A stretch of 64,000 bases of DNA from NCBI GenBank assembly GCA_947561585.1, contig CANNZV010000257.1:62001-126000 (forward strand), given 5' to 3'. Source of the DNA: Caprella mutica. Its lineage: Eukaryota > Arthropoda > Malacostraca > Amphipoda > Caprellidae. Position 1 is the first letter of the stretch; each line of letters opens with the position of its first letter. This document shows, in pieces, positions 12,463 through 25,000 of the stretch. The translations under genes and the position numbers were made by a program. The notes beneath the pieces were generated by a model, which worked only from the letters and a program-made list of their open reading frames with translations, ran no database searches and was not told where the DNA came from.

Positions 12463-13056
12463 TGTGTTGTATTATGAACTAGATTATGTGCACTCGGTAG
12501 AGCGCATACCTTCGCCTCCTCTTTGACCCGTTCTCTCCCAAAATTAAGGAAACTGCTAACTGGATAATAACCAATCGTCCCACCAATTTTCATGCAATAT
12601 GGTACAATACTTTTTGAGTTATAAATGACATTGACCTTGACCTTTGACCGGATCACTTCCAAAATTCTACCAGATCGTTCCTGGTCATTGACCAACTGTA
12701 CCATCAAATTTCAGACAATTTAGTTGAATACTTTTGGTGTTACAAAATGTCTTTGACCTTTGACCTGATCACTCCCAAAAACTATCAAAAATGTTCCTGC
12801 CTATTGACCAATCGTTCCACCAAGTTTCATGCAATATGGTCAGACACTTTTTGAGTTAGAAATGACCGTGACCTTGACCTTTAACCGGGTCACTCCCAAA
12901 AGACTAGCAACAGGTCACTGGACATGTACCAATCATTTCACTAAATTTTAGACAATTTGGTGGAATACTTTTTCAGTTAAGCGAATAACAAGATGATAAA
13001 TAAATAAATAAATAAATTCCGATGAAAATATAACCTTCCGCAAGATTGCGAAGGTA
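12463..13056 (-). repeat. Dispersed GAAGG-ended repeat, copy 2 (longer)
   Basis: Contains four or more successive modules of roughly 115-130 bp, each with caatcgt/caatatgg, a tttttgagtta-type block and tttgaccgg.tcactccc. It then has agataaataaataaataaat near 12990-13015 and the imperfect palindrome ccttccgcaagattgcgaagg at 13032-13052. On the minus strand it starts with the GAAGG palindrome and ends near gcgctctaccgagtgc. The 139-codon minus frame at 12288-12707 arises because the modules are GC-richer. Module number is the main difference from copy 1. Confidence 0.75.
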
Positions 13057-14019
13057 ATTATGTTTTATATTATATATTATTATTCAGTATGTAACTGTAT
13101 TGACTATATACAGTAATTCAGAAATATAATCAATATAATAATATATATTAAATTATTATAATTAATATTTATATTTTTAATTATAATCTTTTTAATTGAA
13201 GAATATACTATTATTCATTTATTTAGTTGATTTTCTTATTTGATCAATACTCGATATAAAAGTTACAACTCTATAATATATATAATACCAATTTTTAGTA
13301 TTAATTGGGAATAAAATATTCCTCCCTCCCACTATTCACATTGGTTATGTGAGGAATATTATTGCACCTTAATACATTCTGAAAATGAAATTAAGAAATG
13401 AATACATATCTTATATCTAAAATTATTACAGATCATTTACAATTAGTTCCCTCATTAATTTCCATTCCCATATTTTTATAACTAAAAAAAAATAAAAATT
13501 TATATGATTTTCGATCCTTACGAAATCTCATCTCAATGAGATTGTACATGGCTCGTTATATTTGGTCACACAATAATTTAGACAATGCCATCCCCAACCC
13601 CCATTTCACCCCTTTCACCAGGACATTATATGATGTGGGTAAGGGATTTTCATTGTGAAAAAGTCATGTGTCTGGACCTCAAGAAATAAATTATAAATAA
13701 TTAGGATAGTGTTCAGTCAGAGCACCATCATTGAAGAATAATTTCCTCCTCATCCACAGAAGATTGAGAGGACCAAAAGATTGCTTTGGGTATATTTTAT
13801 ATGAGCGCGTTTCAAATACCATTTTTCGCCTCTGATATCATTATTAATGAAAAGTATGTAATATAATTATGACCCCCATTCAATTACCAAATGGAACTGC
13901 AGGATTAACTCAAACACATTATACATGTTCAATTTTCCTATAGTTGTCTATCGAATTTTGGATAAAAATTTGGAAAATAATCGTGGAAATTTCATACGAT
14001 GAGAAATATATTTAATGAA
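13057..14019. other. AT-rich DNA, nothing recognised
   Basis: A short C-rich patch (about 13587-13620) is the only compositional change. Confidence 0.5.
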
Positions 14020-14311
14020 CCCCGGATAAAAGCGAATCCAGTAAAAAAATCCTAATAACCAAAAACATTTAATAATAACAAATCCAGAAAATTCCAAATT
14101 TGTAATATTTCTGTTATTGTTTATTATACAGATTGCCCTTTTTTCTGATTTTTTCTCATTTCTTTTTCAGATTCTTTTCTGGATTTATTGTTATCCGAAT
14201 TTTCCAATATCCCGACTTCTTTTATCCGGAATTTTGTATTCCGAATTACTGTTATTCGGATATCCGTTTTTTCAGGTTTCTGTTATCCAGATTTCTGTTA
14301 TTCAGATATCA
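14020..14311. repeat. Degenerate short-unit repeat (ttatccggattt type)
   Basis: Units of about 12-16 bases related to tgttatccggatttc recur from about 14160 to 14311, with related reverse-complement units (aaatccagaaaattcc) at 14020-14095. The same motif, in the opposite strand sense, recurs at 63520-63560. The overlapping Phe/Ile-rich frames are by-products. Confidence 0.55.
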
Positions 14312-15664
14312 ATTAATTTGGTCTTAGAATTGAATAAATCGTATCATAAATATTGAAGCTTAAAATTATTGGTCAGGCTCTATTTAAATCATTCAACGAT
14401 AATCTGTTACCGGTGATTAGTGATTTCCATATATGTTTATATGTAATTTTTGAAAGTGTAACGCACTGACTAACTAAGAACGGAACGCATAAAATTATAA
14501 TATGATAGGTGACCGTTATTGTCACTTAGCTGAACACTGCATGTTTCATAATTAAAAGAACAATTGACATTATTCGCTTTAACGAATACCCTTTGTGTTT
14601 GGTGATCACAATGCTCAGTCAACCTTCATCAATTAATGATATGAATAGAATTTTAACATTGAAAATTCAAATAAAAACATAATGATTTGACACAATATCA
14701 AACAACACTTGAAAAGGGGATATTCGCCAGAAAAATCGAAAAAAGTTTTTTTATATATTTTAATACTGCCAATGTTTTTTATTGATATATACTAGCAAGA
14801 GTTATTGTTAATGATTAAATCACTGGGATCTGTAACTTCTCATGTATTATGACTGTTTATGAAAACAATACATTTCTCTTATAATAACGATTGGAGACAG
14901 ATATAAACAAAACTGAATATTCTCAAGTACACTGGCTTTCCTTGATGATACCCAACGTATGTATAAGAGAAAATATAATATATCTTAGCATGCGATTCAA
15001 CAATTCCTCAATTTGCAGCTCACGCTTGACAACATCACTTGATTTTAACCTCTACGGAATTTGTGTTAGGTTTTCCTTTCACATTTCCGTTTTCGGTTGC
15101 GAGAATATTGCTTGGAGAAGTCGACAAATTTTTCGCAAACCTAAAGTTTAAGAGATCGTTTCCTCTCATAAAGACTAATGGTGTGTCAAAACGATCATGA
15201 AAGTGATTTGGTCAGAGGATGAGGTTAAATTACGTATAACTTACAGCGTGACGAAAATTTGGATGCCATCATAAATAAAGAAGTTTGAAAGAAAGCAGAA
15301 TGGAACTGTCCAAATATATCAACTTTATGAATTAGTCTGGTCTTGGAATTTAGTTACTAGGTTGACTTTTCAGCTATATGTTAGCTAAAGACTGAACGAA
15401 GAATTAATGATATGGTAATCAATACGAATGTTACATTTACGAAATTCTAGATGTGATTGAGATAATAAATGATGTATTTTCATACATGTAATGTAGTTAG
15501 GTATAAAGTACTGTAATTATGTATTTCTATACACTTTATTCAGTGATACACATATTGTATATCTTCCAAGATCTAAGTTTAAACATGTATAAACAAGTTA
15601 TAACATATTCAAGACATACGTATTAAGGTCAGGATAATGCTTAATTACGAGTTCCCATTTCTAG
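14312..15664. other. AT-rich DNA, nothing recognised
   Basis: The 86-codon plus frame at 14891-15151 shows no known motif. No repeats were seen. Confidence 0.5.
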
Positions 15665-15697
15665 TATAAAATGGTAGTTAGAATACTGTAGATCTCA
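15665..15697 (+). promoter_or_regulatory. Candidate core promoter (TATA plus initiator-like)
   Basis: TATAAA at 15665-15670 lies 32 bases before the A of a TCATAC initiator-like element (A at 15697), and an ATG follows 15 bases later. The spacing is what a metazoan TATA promoter would show. TATAAA is common by chance in AT-rich DNA, so the combination is suggestive only. Confidence 0.3.
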
Positions 15698-15711
15698 TAC
15701 TGCACCTAGGT

Positions 15712-15789
15712 ATGACGATTGGTTCTAGAGCACTTCACGCTATTTTAGTAGCACTAATAGTTCTTATTGTTGGAGTAATAATTGATTGA
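15712..15789 (+). CDS. Candidate 25-residue membrane micropeptide or signal-peptide exon
   Basis: The ATG at 15712 opens a 25-codon frame, MTIGSRALHAILVALIVLIV then GVIID, closed by TGA at 15787-15789. Residues 9-24 form one strongly hydrophobic Ala/Leu/Ile/Val helix, preceded by a short polar segment with one Arg. It could be a complete single-pass micropeptide. It could instead be a signal peptide in a first exon: a splice-donor-like GTAATA begins after the GGA codon at residue 21. No downstream exon could be linked, and no family is recognised. The TATA/initiator pair just upstream is the main reason to list it. Chance remains the likeliest alternative. Confidence 0.28.
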   Translation: MTIGSRALHAILVALIVLIVGVIID

Positions 15790-16867
15790 GAATCTTTTCC
15801 AGAAAGGTATTTACACAATTTTGCATTTCTTATTCTGTCATTTACAAGTCAGACATAATTTCAAATAAATATTGGGTTAACGTATTTTCGGTTTCAATCT
15901 TTGATACGCTTTCGATATCAGACATACAAAATGAATATGCAATATCTGTTAATATGTCAATATCTAAAAAATCATCTTTCACAAACAGTTCCATCATACT
16001 TCCCTAATATGTTAGAATAATATGATTCTATAAGCTCTGTTCACTCTGACATATGAAATGAATGACATTTAATATTGAAGACACTCTTGAATGTTGTCAA
16101 TAAAACAATCACTTTTTTTCAGAAGTTAATATAGATTCGAACTCACTTGTGAATAAAGTTGAGCTGTAGTGCACTTTTGATGAACGAATTTGTTACATTA
16201 TTCGACCTATTTGATTAACTTCTCCATTTTATTGTAGTAAGAGGTTTATATAACCTTTAGCGTTAGTTGAAGAGCTTTTCGGCACGGCAAATGAATATGG
16301 ACGCTTTCTGATATAGTTGAATTTGGTGAAAGATATTTTTTTTTTATTTTGATGGGGTGAAAGATACAAACCATGCTTCCTCATATTCGATGAAATGAAA
16401 AAAATGTGTTATCAATTATTTATCTATATATTAATTGGAATCCATGACACTGCAGTTATCATGGAAACTGATTAAATAAATGTTAAATAATAATTATTAT
16501 ATATTTCTCTTTACGGATGGAAAATGTAGAACAATATGATATCTCCAAACTTACCCTTTTATTGCTCATACAAGCATAGGTCTTATATCAAACCTTTTGC
16601 TGTTATACGATATCTTTGATTTGAAAAGGTCGTCTAGAATCAAAGAAAACTATGGAGATTAATGATATCCAATTGTCCATTGCTCAAAGAATAAATTAAA
16701 TCTGATAGCTGATTAGGTATAATGAAGATTCATACAAACAAGGTCGTTCATTAAACTGCATCGTTGAAATAATCAGGTACAGAACTATGAAACTCAAATT
16801 TAAACAAGTATGCTGTGTTCCATTTTAATATAGCTATTAAAAAGAAAATTGTGTATAGTAACCTGCG
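15790..16867. other. AT-rich DNA, nothing recognised
   Basis: A good acceptor-like tract (actttttttcag, 16111-16122) is followed by a frame that stops at once when joined in phase to the 15712 exon, so no exon is proposed. Confidence 0.5.
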
Positions 16868-17600
16868 TCAAGTGATGGAAATTGTTTGAATAAAATGTAG
16901 ACTTGGTGCACTGCAGCCGTGAAGTCTAATAACTAGTTTTCTCATCTGTGTTCGATGCAAGTCATATATAAAAAGAATGAATAGTACTGAATCGAGAGTA
17001 GATAATTGAGGTACTCCAATATTAGAAATTTTGTATTCGGAAAACTCTTCTTGCATTTACTCTCACTTTACTATATATCTATTTGATAAATTTAATTTAA
17101 ATCAATCTGGCATTTTGCCCCTAAATACATAATAATCCAAAATATATAATTATTTTTACGAATGAGAGCTTCCGAACACTCGTCAACTAACTGCATAACT
17201 TAAATCAGAAGTGGAGAAACTCCACGGAAAACCAAATTGATCATCACAAATAATATCAAATTTTTCGCAAATGAACTCTCTTATTACACATAAACTATTC
17301 AATAATACTTAAATAGTAGATATCGGTATATAATTTTCTATCAGTTTAAAGTTTTTAGATTTGATTACAGGAACTATGGTTGAATATTTTAAAATATATG
17401 AAAATAATATTCACTAACAACTGAAGTATTGAATATTTTAACAACATAGGGAGAAACAATTTCAGACATCAAATCATGAATGTATACAGGAATTTCATAA
17501 ATGTTGCAATTTTTTTTATTCCTGATAATATTCGAGTGACCTCGTGAGGTGTTGCAGGGGCTCCAGAAAAGGACATAAGAAGATAAGAAGAGGATCATTC
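16868..17600 (-). pseudogene. Non-LTR retrotransposon reverse transcriptase remnant
   Basis: Three collinear minus-strand fragments together look like part of a LINE reverse transcriptase. Upstream (about 17600-17389) reads IYEIPVYIHDLMSEIVSPYV..IFNTS, the usual block before the catalytic fingers. Next, in another frame (about 17397-17320), is STIVPVIKSKN...LIENYIPIST, matching the NYRPIS block with Arg changed to Ile. Last (17017-16957) is GVPQLSTLDSVLFILFIYDL, matching GVPQGSxLGPLLFxLYINDL. Several stops and frame changes separate them, and the YADD segment is not intact, so it is inactive. NYRPIS and GVPQGS point to a jockey/CR1/L2-type element rather than a retrovirus-like one. No 3' tail or target duplication was identified. 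Confidence 0.8.
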
Positions 17601-17811
17601 ATAAAAATTAGAAGACTAATATTTATCTAATTCATGAGCAACAGAAGGAAAGTAAGAAGAGAAAACATTAGCAGTTTCCTATCAGATCCTTACAGACTAC
17701 CGTCATCACCCGGAATCATGATAGAACTTCTCGTTTTTTCCATTCAAAAGATAATTATTTGAATATTTCCAAGTTAGTCTGACATCACCAAAAGCTTCAT
17801 TAAATATCATC
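17601..17811. other. Probable further 5' decay of the retrotransposon remnant
   Basis: Minus-strand fragments here (for example FLCPFLEPLQHLTRS in one frame just upstream of 17560) may continue the polymerase reading frame, but they are too broken to annotate firmly. Confidence 0.3.
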
Positions 17812-18778
17812 TTGGTCCTAATGAGTTTGACTATTAGAATGAACGGGAAGGTTTGAGTATGTGTTTAAAAAACGCATATCTTATTTATAAACCTATAGTA
17901 CTGTATTTTTTACAAGTTGTTTTTATATAAACTAAACTAATGTATACCAAATTTCAAGTAAAAATATTTAACCTATAGAGAGAAATAAATGTGACCAAAT
18001 CACAGCTCGCGCATGTGTATGTACACCATGAAGACGTGGACAAATTCTTGCTTATTAGCTAACCAAACTGTATTTCTACGTTTCCACACGTCACCACAGC
18101 ACAAATAATTCGATAGTTTACGTGATTTATGCTGATTTACGCCGATAGTTAAATATATTTTAACTTTTTAACATTAATTAGTTTAACGTGTGTTTTCTAG
18201 GAATATATTTTTAAAATACTTTATATCTTTCATGCCATTCCTTCAAATTTACCGTCCTTTATTGACTTTGTTCCTACATAAATACCATATATTTATGGTA
18301 TTCAAAAGTTCAAAATATTTTCGTATCGGCGTAAATCACGCAAATTAGGACTTTAATTGTACTGTGGTGACGTGTGGCATTGTAGAAATACAGTTTGGTC
18401 AGCACACCCACAATCCACCCAACCACAGCTCTGCTCTCTCAGTTGCCAATGTCTTACATACCAATATATTTCTCCTTATATGTTCAATATTTTTTTTGAA
18501 ATTTGGTGCACCTTAGTTCATAATATATATTAACAACTTGTGGAAAATACAGTACCGCATGCTTATAAATTAGACATATATTTTTTAACACACAGTCGAA
18601 CTTAACCGTTCATTGTGTTTGCCAAACTCATTAGGGTTAAATATAAAAAAATATTTGATATTTATATAGTAACAAAGTCAAGAAAGGCCAGTAAATTTGA
18701 GGGAATTACATGATAGATATAAAATAATTTATAAAATATATGCCTATAGAAAACACACGTCAAACTCATTAGGGTTAA
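17812..18778 (-). mobile_element. TTAA-type piggyBac-like MITE, copy B1, interrupted
   Basis: The left boundary ttggtcctaatgagtttgac is a diverged form of TTAACCCTAATGAGTTTGAC. The right boundary is gtcaaactcattaggg plus TTAA at 18775-18778. The order of internal blocks is reversed relative to copy A. The body runs normally to about 18167, is broken by copy B2 (18168-18640), and resumes at about 18641 with the tatttatatagtaacaaagtcaag block expected next. Excluding the insert it is about 494 bp, close to the other copies. No coding capacity. Confidence 0.8.
18168..18640 (+). mobile_element. TTAA-type piggyBac-like MITE, copy B2, nested in B1
   Basis: Begins TTAACATTAATTAGTTTAACG and ends CCAAACTCATTAGGGTTAA, and follows the internal order of copy A (ggcgtaaatcacgcaaatta near 18328, caatccacccaaccacagc near 18410). 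It is 473 bp, in the opposite orientation to its host copy. The host sequence continues on either side, so this is a genuine nested insertion and B2 is the younger event. No transposase. Confidence 0.85.
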
Positions 18779-20537
18779 TACAGTTTTTCTTTGCATTCTT
18801 AATTTTCGTTTGTAAATAATTCCGATACTGATTATAAATATCAAAATCAACAAGTCCTGACTTATTATTTTCAAATATTTGAATTTATATATATTTTATC
18901 TCGTTTGATAATTTACAAGTAATCCATGGGTTCCTTAAAGATTTAACAGAAATTTGTTTATAACGAATAGAACAAGAATTATCATAACCTATATAAAAAC
19001 TATCTAAAAACAGGTTACACATTTTTACGGAGATTCTTCCAAATACACGTGCAAACTATAAACGATGTATAAATACTAAAACTTTATACAAGATGAACTA
19101 TAAAAATGTAACGAATATTTCAAATGATTAACTTGAAAAAGTCCATGGGAAAGTGAATTTGTAAATGTTCGAAATATATTATTATAGTTTTTTTTCCTTA
19201 CGTTAACCAAAGCGTAGAATTGCCAGATAACTTGGAACTTAGCTTATTTAAATATCTATAAAAGTGTTAACAAAGATATATTTTGTTAGATATGTGAATA
19301 ATGAAACAGGTACATCAATAAATCTTATCAAAGAATTCAATTCTTTGATGTACACTTCATCCAATCTAAGCTCGTGATTCTTGTAAGATTTGTAAAACCT
19401 GAAGATATTCAGTGAAAGTGTTTGTGAGCATTTTCTGAACCAAATCTCCATAAAGAATCTCAGTTTGTCATTTCACTTCAAATGCCGCTTTCGCTTAGTT
19501 CTCTCCAGTTACGAATAAACGAAAACGAAATGACTCTAAGATTTGGAAATTTGGAAATTCTCGCGTAAGCTGCTGAGTGGAGTTTGAAGAGGAAGTTGTA
19601 TATGATATTTCTTTAATATAATGGTTTCTGTCGAAAATGTAAGTTGTGGTATCAAAATATAAACCTATTAAGTGGATGTGAATATATTAATGTGTATTAA
19701 CGCCATGAATACATGAACATTATTTTAAAAATATATCTCATTCAGTTTAAACATCAAAGAGCAAAATTAAAACATATCTAGAAGATATTTACGATTATAA
19801 TTTTTCTTGAAGTTGAATATAATAGTAGTTTCTACAAAACTTTCAAATATAGCAACTAAATATTCATTGTGGTTAATTCAATGACTAATACCAGAGCCCC
19901 TCACTATTTGTCTTTAATTAATTGAGCTTCTAGAATCAAAAACAAGACTCAAGGAAGAGAATAATAAGAAATTAAAGGAATATCTTTGATAGTTCAAGAA
20001 GCCATCGTAATTCAAGTATCCTGAGAATTTCACAAGTTAATTTCCTCAGCTGACAAACAAAGTTGAAGTTGTTTTATTGTTTCCAGTACAGACATGAAAA
20101 TCTGTCTACTGGAAGAGAAAACATTCAAAATTGTGAATTATCTACCTATAATCAAATAGTTATCATGAAGAACAGTTAATGTTGGCCACTCAGTTAACTC
20201 CATTTCTAATTTTTGGATACTTCATTATAATCTTTCTCTTTCAATAATCACACATTTTTAAATGCTAATTTTGTATTTGTTTCAGAGCTATTTGTTAAAT
20301 TTAGTATTTTACTAACATTGTAACTAAGTCATGAACTAAAATTATAAATTCCAACTACACAAATTTTCACGTTCATCAAAACTAGATGTGTATTTCAATT
20401 GTATACAGTTTAAATGGAAGAGTTTTTCAATAGAAAAATATATGTTAGATTTATAGTATGTAAACCATTACATTTACTTGATATAATGCTGGTAATACTT
20501 TATAAACAAATTTGATATTTTGATTAGTGTAAATTAT
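18779..20537. other. AT-rich DNA with one short hairpin
   Basis: ttccagtacagaca (20081-20094) can pair with tgtctactggaa (20103-20114) with a two-base bulge. The 67-codon minus frame at 19248-19451 has no recognisable domain. Confidence 0.5.
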
Positions 20538-21518
20538 GGTGTACAGATGTTTCGTAGAAAGACGTTTTGTCGACAGACGTTTCATCAACAGACATTTTGT
20601 CGACTAGACGTTTCGTCGACAAATTTTTGTAAATGAGATATTAACAAACTCTAATGTTACAAAACATATGTACTTTACCAGAATAATGCTTCAAACGATC
20701 AAATTACAAAATAGAATATTATTGCCATGATGAAAATTATTAAATAACTTTCAATCGTTTTTCTACTTTAATATTAAACCAAAACTACCCAATAATAACA
20801 AATGATTTTAAAGTAACTTAACACATTTGGGTCAAGTCACGTTTGTGATATTTTATATTTAAAACAATTTCCTCTCAATAATTTACGTTTCATATTAGTA
20901 ATCATTAACAAGCCATTATCAGTAGGTAAATACCAACAGTTCGACTACAAAGAGTGTTCGAAAATTGAAAGGTAATCATGGATTGAATTGCAAGAATTTA
21001 TAAAAAAAAATTTGCTGTTGAATGTTAAATGTTTATCGATATTTAAGGTTATTTTTTACCAAAAAGTGATTCTTAGAAGCAAGTAGTTAGCTTAAAATTG
21101 AAAATCAAACAGTATCCTATTTTCAAATTATGATCATGTAAGAAACAAATATAAATATCCTCTCAAAGAAAAATATAAGTAAATTACGTATTATTGTAGA
21201 GCTAAGAAACGTCTGTCAAACAAAATTGTTGGTGGAATTCATTTATTTTTCCTTTCGAAATTTGTATTAAAGATATCTATTAGCTCTATGTTTACTCTAA
21301 TTAAATGTCTACAATATTTTTTTAGTAATACATGAATGACATAAAAAAAATGTATTTGATTTTCTATATACACGTAGCATATTGAATTATTGTTGATTGG
21401 CAATACCTGCAGACAGAATGTTATTTTTTGGCAAATGGATACTTAGACTGTATACGATATATCCTGTCGACGAAACGTCTAGTCGACGAAATGTTTGTCG
21501 ACAAAACGTCTGCAAACC
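20538..21518. mobile_element. Fold-back element E1 (GACGTTTCGTCGACAA arrays)
   Basis: The left end GGTGTACAGATGTTTCG starts a run of about five 16-bp units resembling gacgtttcgtcgacaa (20538-20625). The right end (21468-21518) carries the same units reversed and finishes gtctgcaaacc. Next to the left array is a unique block (aatgttacaaaacat...tttctacttta) that is shared with E2, and an internal block around 21000-21090 is the reverse complement of E2 near 37860-37940. No clear 8-bp target duplication and no transposase. The Arg/Thr/Asp/Val-rich frames in the arrays are by-products. Confidence 0.8.
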
Positions 21519-21944
21519 ATTGGGAACTCCTGTTAATATTAGGTGACCCCACCGCAACTTTCTTCTTGGGTTGGCGGCAAATGAAAATGAAAAATGAATC
21601 GTTGTGCACCAAAAGAAAATATGTGGGCAGGCAACTCTGAAATGAAACTCTTTTCTTCAGTCAGTTGACTAATGAACTGTGAACAATTTAACCATGTTCA
21701 AGATAACCTTTTACTTTAATATTTGAGTCAAAATATAAGAATGTAAGCGTCTACACAGAAATTATTTATGTCCAGCTCCTCTCTTATTAGATCTTCCAAC
21801 TTCTTAGAATTCATGTTCAGTAATTATGTATAAAATAAAATTGTATTCATATAGTGTAACTCAAGGAACGTAGACTCTAAAAGCGTTGACTACTTTTAAA
21901 ATTTATACTCTCCTACAGTTGCCTACTCCAGAAGCCGTGGACTG
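21519..21944. other. Nothing recognised
   Basis: Unique AT-rich flank of E1 with no coding or repeat signal. Confidence 0.5.
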
Positions 21945-22055
21945 ACAATAGTTGGACCCGAGACAGTTGGGCCCCGAAAATTTGACCTCGATAATTCTTG
22001 GAACCACCTACAATTGAGCCTAAGACCATTGGGCCCATGACAATTAGACACAGCA
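21945..22055. repeat. Degenerate 15-bp tandem array (acaattgggcccgag type)
   Basis: About seven units of 14-18 bases with the core acaattgggcccnng run side by side. Unit length and the single-ended layout match the arrays that cap the fold-back elements elsewhere in the window, but no inverted partner was found nearby. It may be a solo element end. Confidence 0.55.
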
Positions 22056-25000
22056 CAGTTCAGTACGTAAAAAAGTTGTAACTGCAAACACAATAAAGAA
22101 ATATTTGTTTGTTATGACTATTCCTAAATTGGAACAGTCTATGAGTTATAATAGAAAATGTAATACTGAAATAAAACTAATTTGGTAGAATATAGTTTCA
22201 AAGAAGGTATAATCTATTTCAGCAAAGATTACCCCTTCAGATTAACATATATTACTTTTATTTGCGAAGTTATACGTCTTTATATTTTAACTTCTAATTT
22301 TAAGGAATATATTAAATTAAGAGACAGTATATAAATGTATGAAAATCAATTGAGATTTTCCAGCTGAACAGATTACAAATAATATCTGTCATATAATATC
22401 GAAAATAGTTTTTTTGTAATTCTAGTTCTACCTGTTGACAATTGAGAGAATAATTTCTTCTGCTGATATTGTCAATGGTTATTTACTGTAGATAGACTTA
22501 CAGAAGCTGTTCTGACTAAATCAGCTAAAATGACTAAAACTTCGATACTCTTTTAGAAGAACAAGAATTATATATTTGGAGTCCCACTTGCATTTCTCTT
22601 TTGAATTTTTATATTTGTCGGGCTTCCGTGTATTCTTATTCAAACTTTGGATACCAATTCTATCTATTTGGTAACATTATTCATCTAAAAGCTTAACTTT
22701 TACGATTCAAATACTATTCTTATTTACTTAAATTACATAAAAATAATGCAATCAGAAATGGATATTTTATGGAAATTTCGTTTCTAAAATCTGATTATGT
22801 GTTGCCAAACCATATTTCAAATTAATAATCAAAAATAAATATATCATATTCTAAGAAAATTTAAATTATTGTATTTAATTTTCATTTCTTGTTTTAATTT
22901 TATTCTTCCAGCTCAGACCGAGCTATTTGGATTATCTTTGTTGCATGCTAATCATTTTTTTTTTCATTCTTATATCATAAAATATCTACAGAATATCTAC
23001 AGTGAAGAAAAAAGAAGTTGAATAATTGAAGGATGTAGACAAGTTGTGAGTAGGATTGATTGCACTATTTATACTTTTCCTCCATTTCAGCTTTCCAAGC
23101 AACAAAACTAAATTCTATCGAAAGAACAGTAAATGAACTTAAATAAATGAAATACCAATCAATAGTTAGTTTTCTTCAGCATGACGATCATCCCTCACAA
23201 TAATTAATTGAGTTATATTCTAAATGAATTACATTAAATACTTTATCTTAAACTTTAAACATTTGTGGAAATGTTGATACAGTAGTGGAACGTAATATCA
23301 GTAACATGGTCAATGTAATATATTTGGATTTAGATAAGATAAATAAGAAAAAAAAGTACATTGAGAAAGTCTTTCCAATAAATAACTGTACGGCAATAAG
23401 GAATGAGGAAATAAATAGCAGCGGTGGAATCATTATACTATTGCGATATACAGTGTAAATTAATAATAATAAAGCAATCGGCTTACTATTAACAATATCA
23501 TATACAGCAATTGAATTAAATAACTGTACTGTAAGAGCAAAATTGGTAGGGAAGGTATATAATTGTTTTTGATTAGTTTATGCTAACAAGATTCATAGAT
23601 AGAAAATTCACTACTCCATTAATGATAGAGCTGTCGGATCAGATATCAAAGGAAATAAATGAAATATTTTTCTTACAAAAATAATAACCCTCAATTGAAT
23701 CGAAACTTTTAGTAAGAAACTGAATGGTAATGTTCGACCCTCAAAAAGCCTCGATAATAAAAAATATAGCAGAAATGTATGTCTCACCCTATTCCTAATG
23801 CATTTCTCGAACATTCACTATATCACAAGCATATCCAATCAGGCTGATTTTCATTTGTTCTCTATTCATTAATTCATCCGATCAATCTACTGAATGTCAC
23901 AAGCTAAACAACAAAGCATTTTATTTCACAACACGCACTCCCATTGTTACACAGCTTTATTAGCTCAATTCTTAATGTTGATTACTCTTAATTAACATGC
24001 TAATGAAAAATAAATTCCCAATTTTAATCAAATAGCAAATAACGTGTCTTGATATAGAACATTTTTTTAAGGTATACCAGTTTTCAACGCTGATAAATCG
24101 TGTGATTTGATTCATCCTCTACGCACACAAAATTTCTATTATTATCTATTGTATTTAATTGATCATAAATTTGTGTTCACTAAAATACTTTTTTCATTGA
24201 CATCAAATAATATTTTCCATTTTTATCAGTATACCGTATATTTACTATGAATATTACAATATTTTTGTTTCTTCAATTTATCTTATGTATAATATTTTCC
24301 TTACATGTAATTCCAGTTGAATTATTATATTCATTTTAATTCAACTTTTTCACAGAATGAACATTTCTTGAAATAAAGAATGAATGTCATATGTAATACT
24401 TGTTCTTGAATGTCTGCAAATTTCACCCCCAAATAACGTCTCGACGAGGTAAATCATTTTTTTCAACTCCAACCAACTGAACATAATAATATCTTAAAAA
24501 ATGTATATTTTGATTAACAAATATTTTATTGGACATCACAGGAAGCTATTTTCCGCAGTTGAAATTATCAGATTGTAATTTTTTTGTTGCACAATATTTT
24601 GCTGCAGCTTCGTTTTGGAATTTAATGCACATATCATTGAATTCTTGTAAGATTCAGAATTTCGAGGATAAATTGTGGTCAGAGTATCGGAAGCATGAAG
24701 GACCAGAAAACCTTTTTATACTTTGACTGTAAAGGGAATAAACCTATAATGGAACATCAAATAGATAGAATAATATTGAACTATTTGATTATTAAAACCT
24801 TTGTTAAATTATATAATTGAGCCACCTACATAACGATGAAAATCTCAATTGATTGTTACGTTACTTGGTGAAAATCTCAAACTAAGTGCGTACGTTTGTC
24901 ACTGTATTTGCCTTATTAATTTTCACCAAATTTCTGGCTACCACATATAAATTATGATTAATCCATTTCCATGAAACTTTATTTGTCAACTGTTTCATTG

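Noticed and set aside
11692..12545. tRNA D-arm-like cactcggtagagcgcat in the two GAAGG-ended repeats
   Set aside because: The A-box match is good, but the B-box position reads gttctctccc or gttctaccca, and the whole sequence fits better as the end of the dispersed repeat. The resemblance may be coincidental.
12288..12707. 139-codon minus-strand frame as a protein gene
   Set aside because: It lies wholly over the GC-richer modules of a dispersed repeat, and its peptide parallels the frame over the second copy.
16111..16160. Second exon for the 15712 micro-ORF after actttttttcag
   Set aside because: Joined to the GTAATA donor phase it meets a stop within four codons.
23248..23814. Reverse-transcriptase-like VNVIYLDLDK string on the plus strand near 23310
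   Set aside because: Only one short motif resembles VDVIYLDFSKAF. The neighbouring blocks do not match in any frame.
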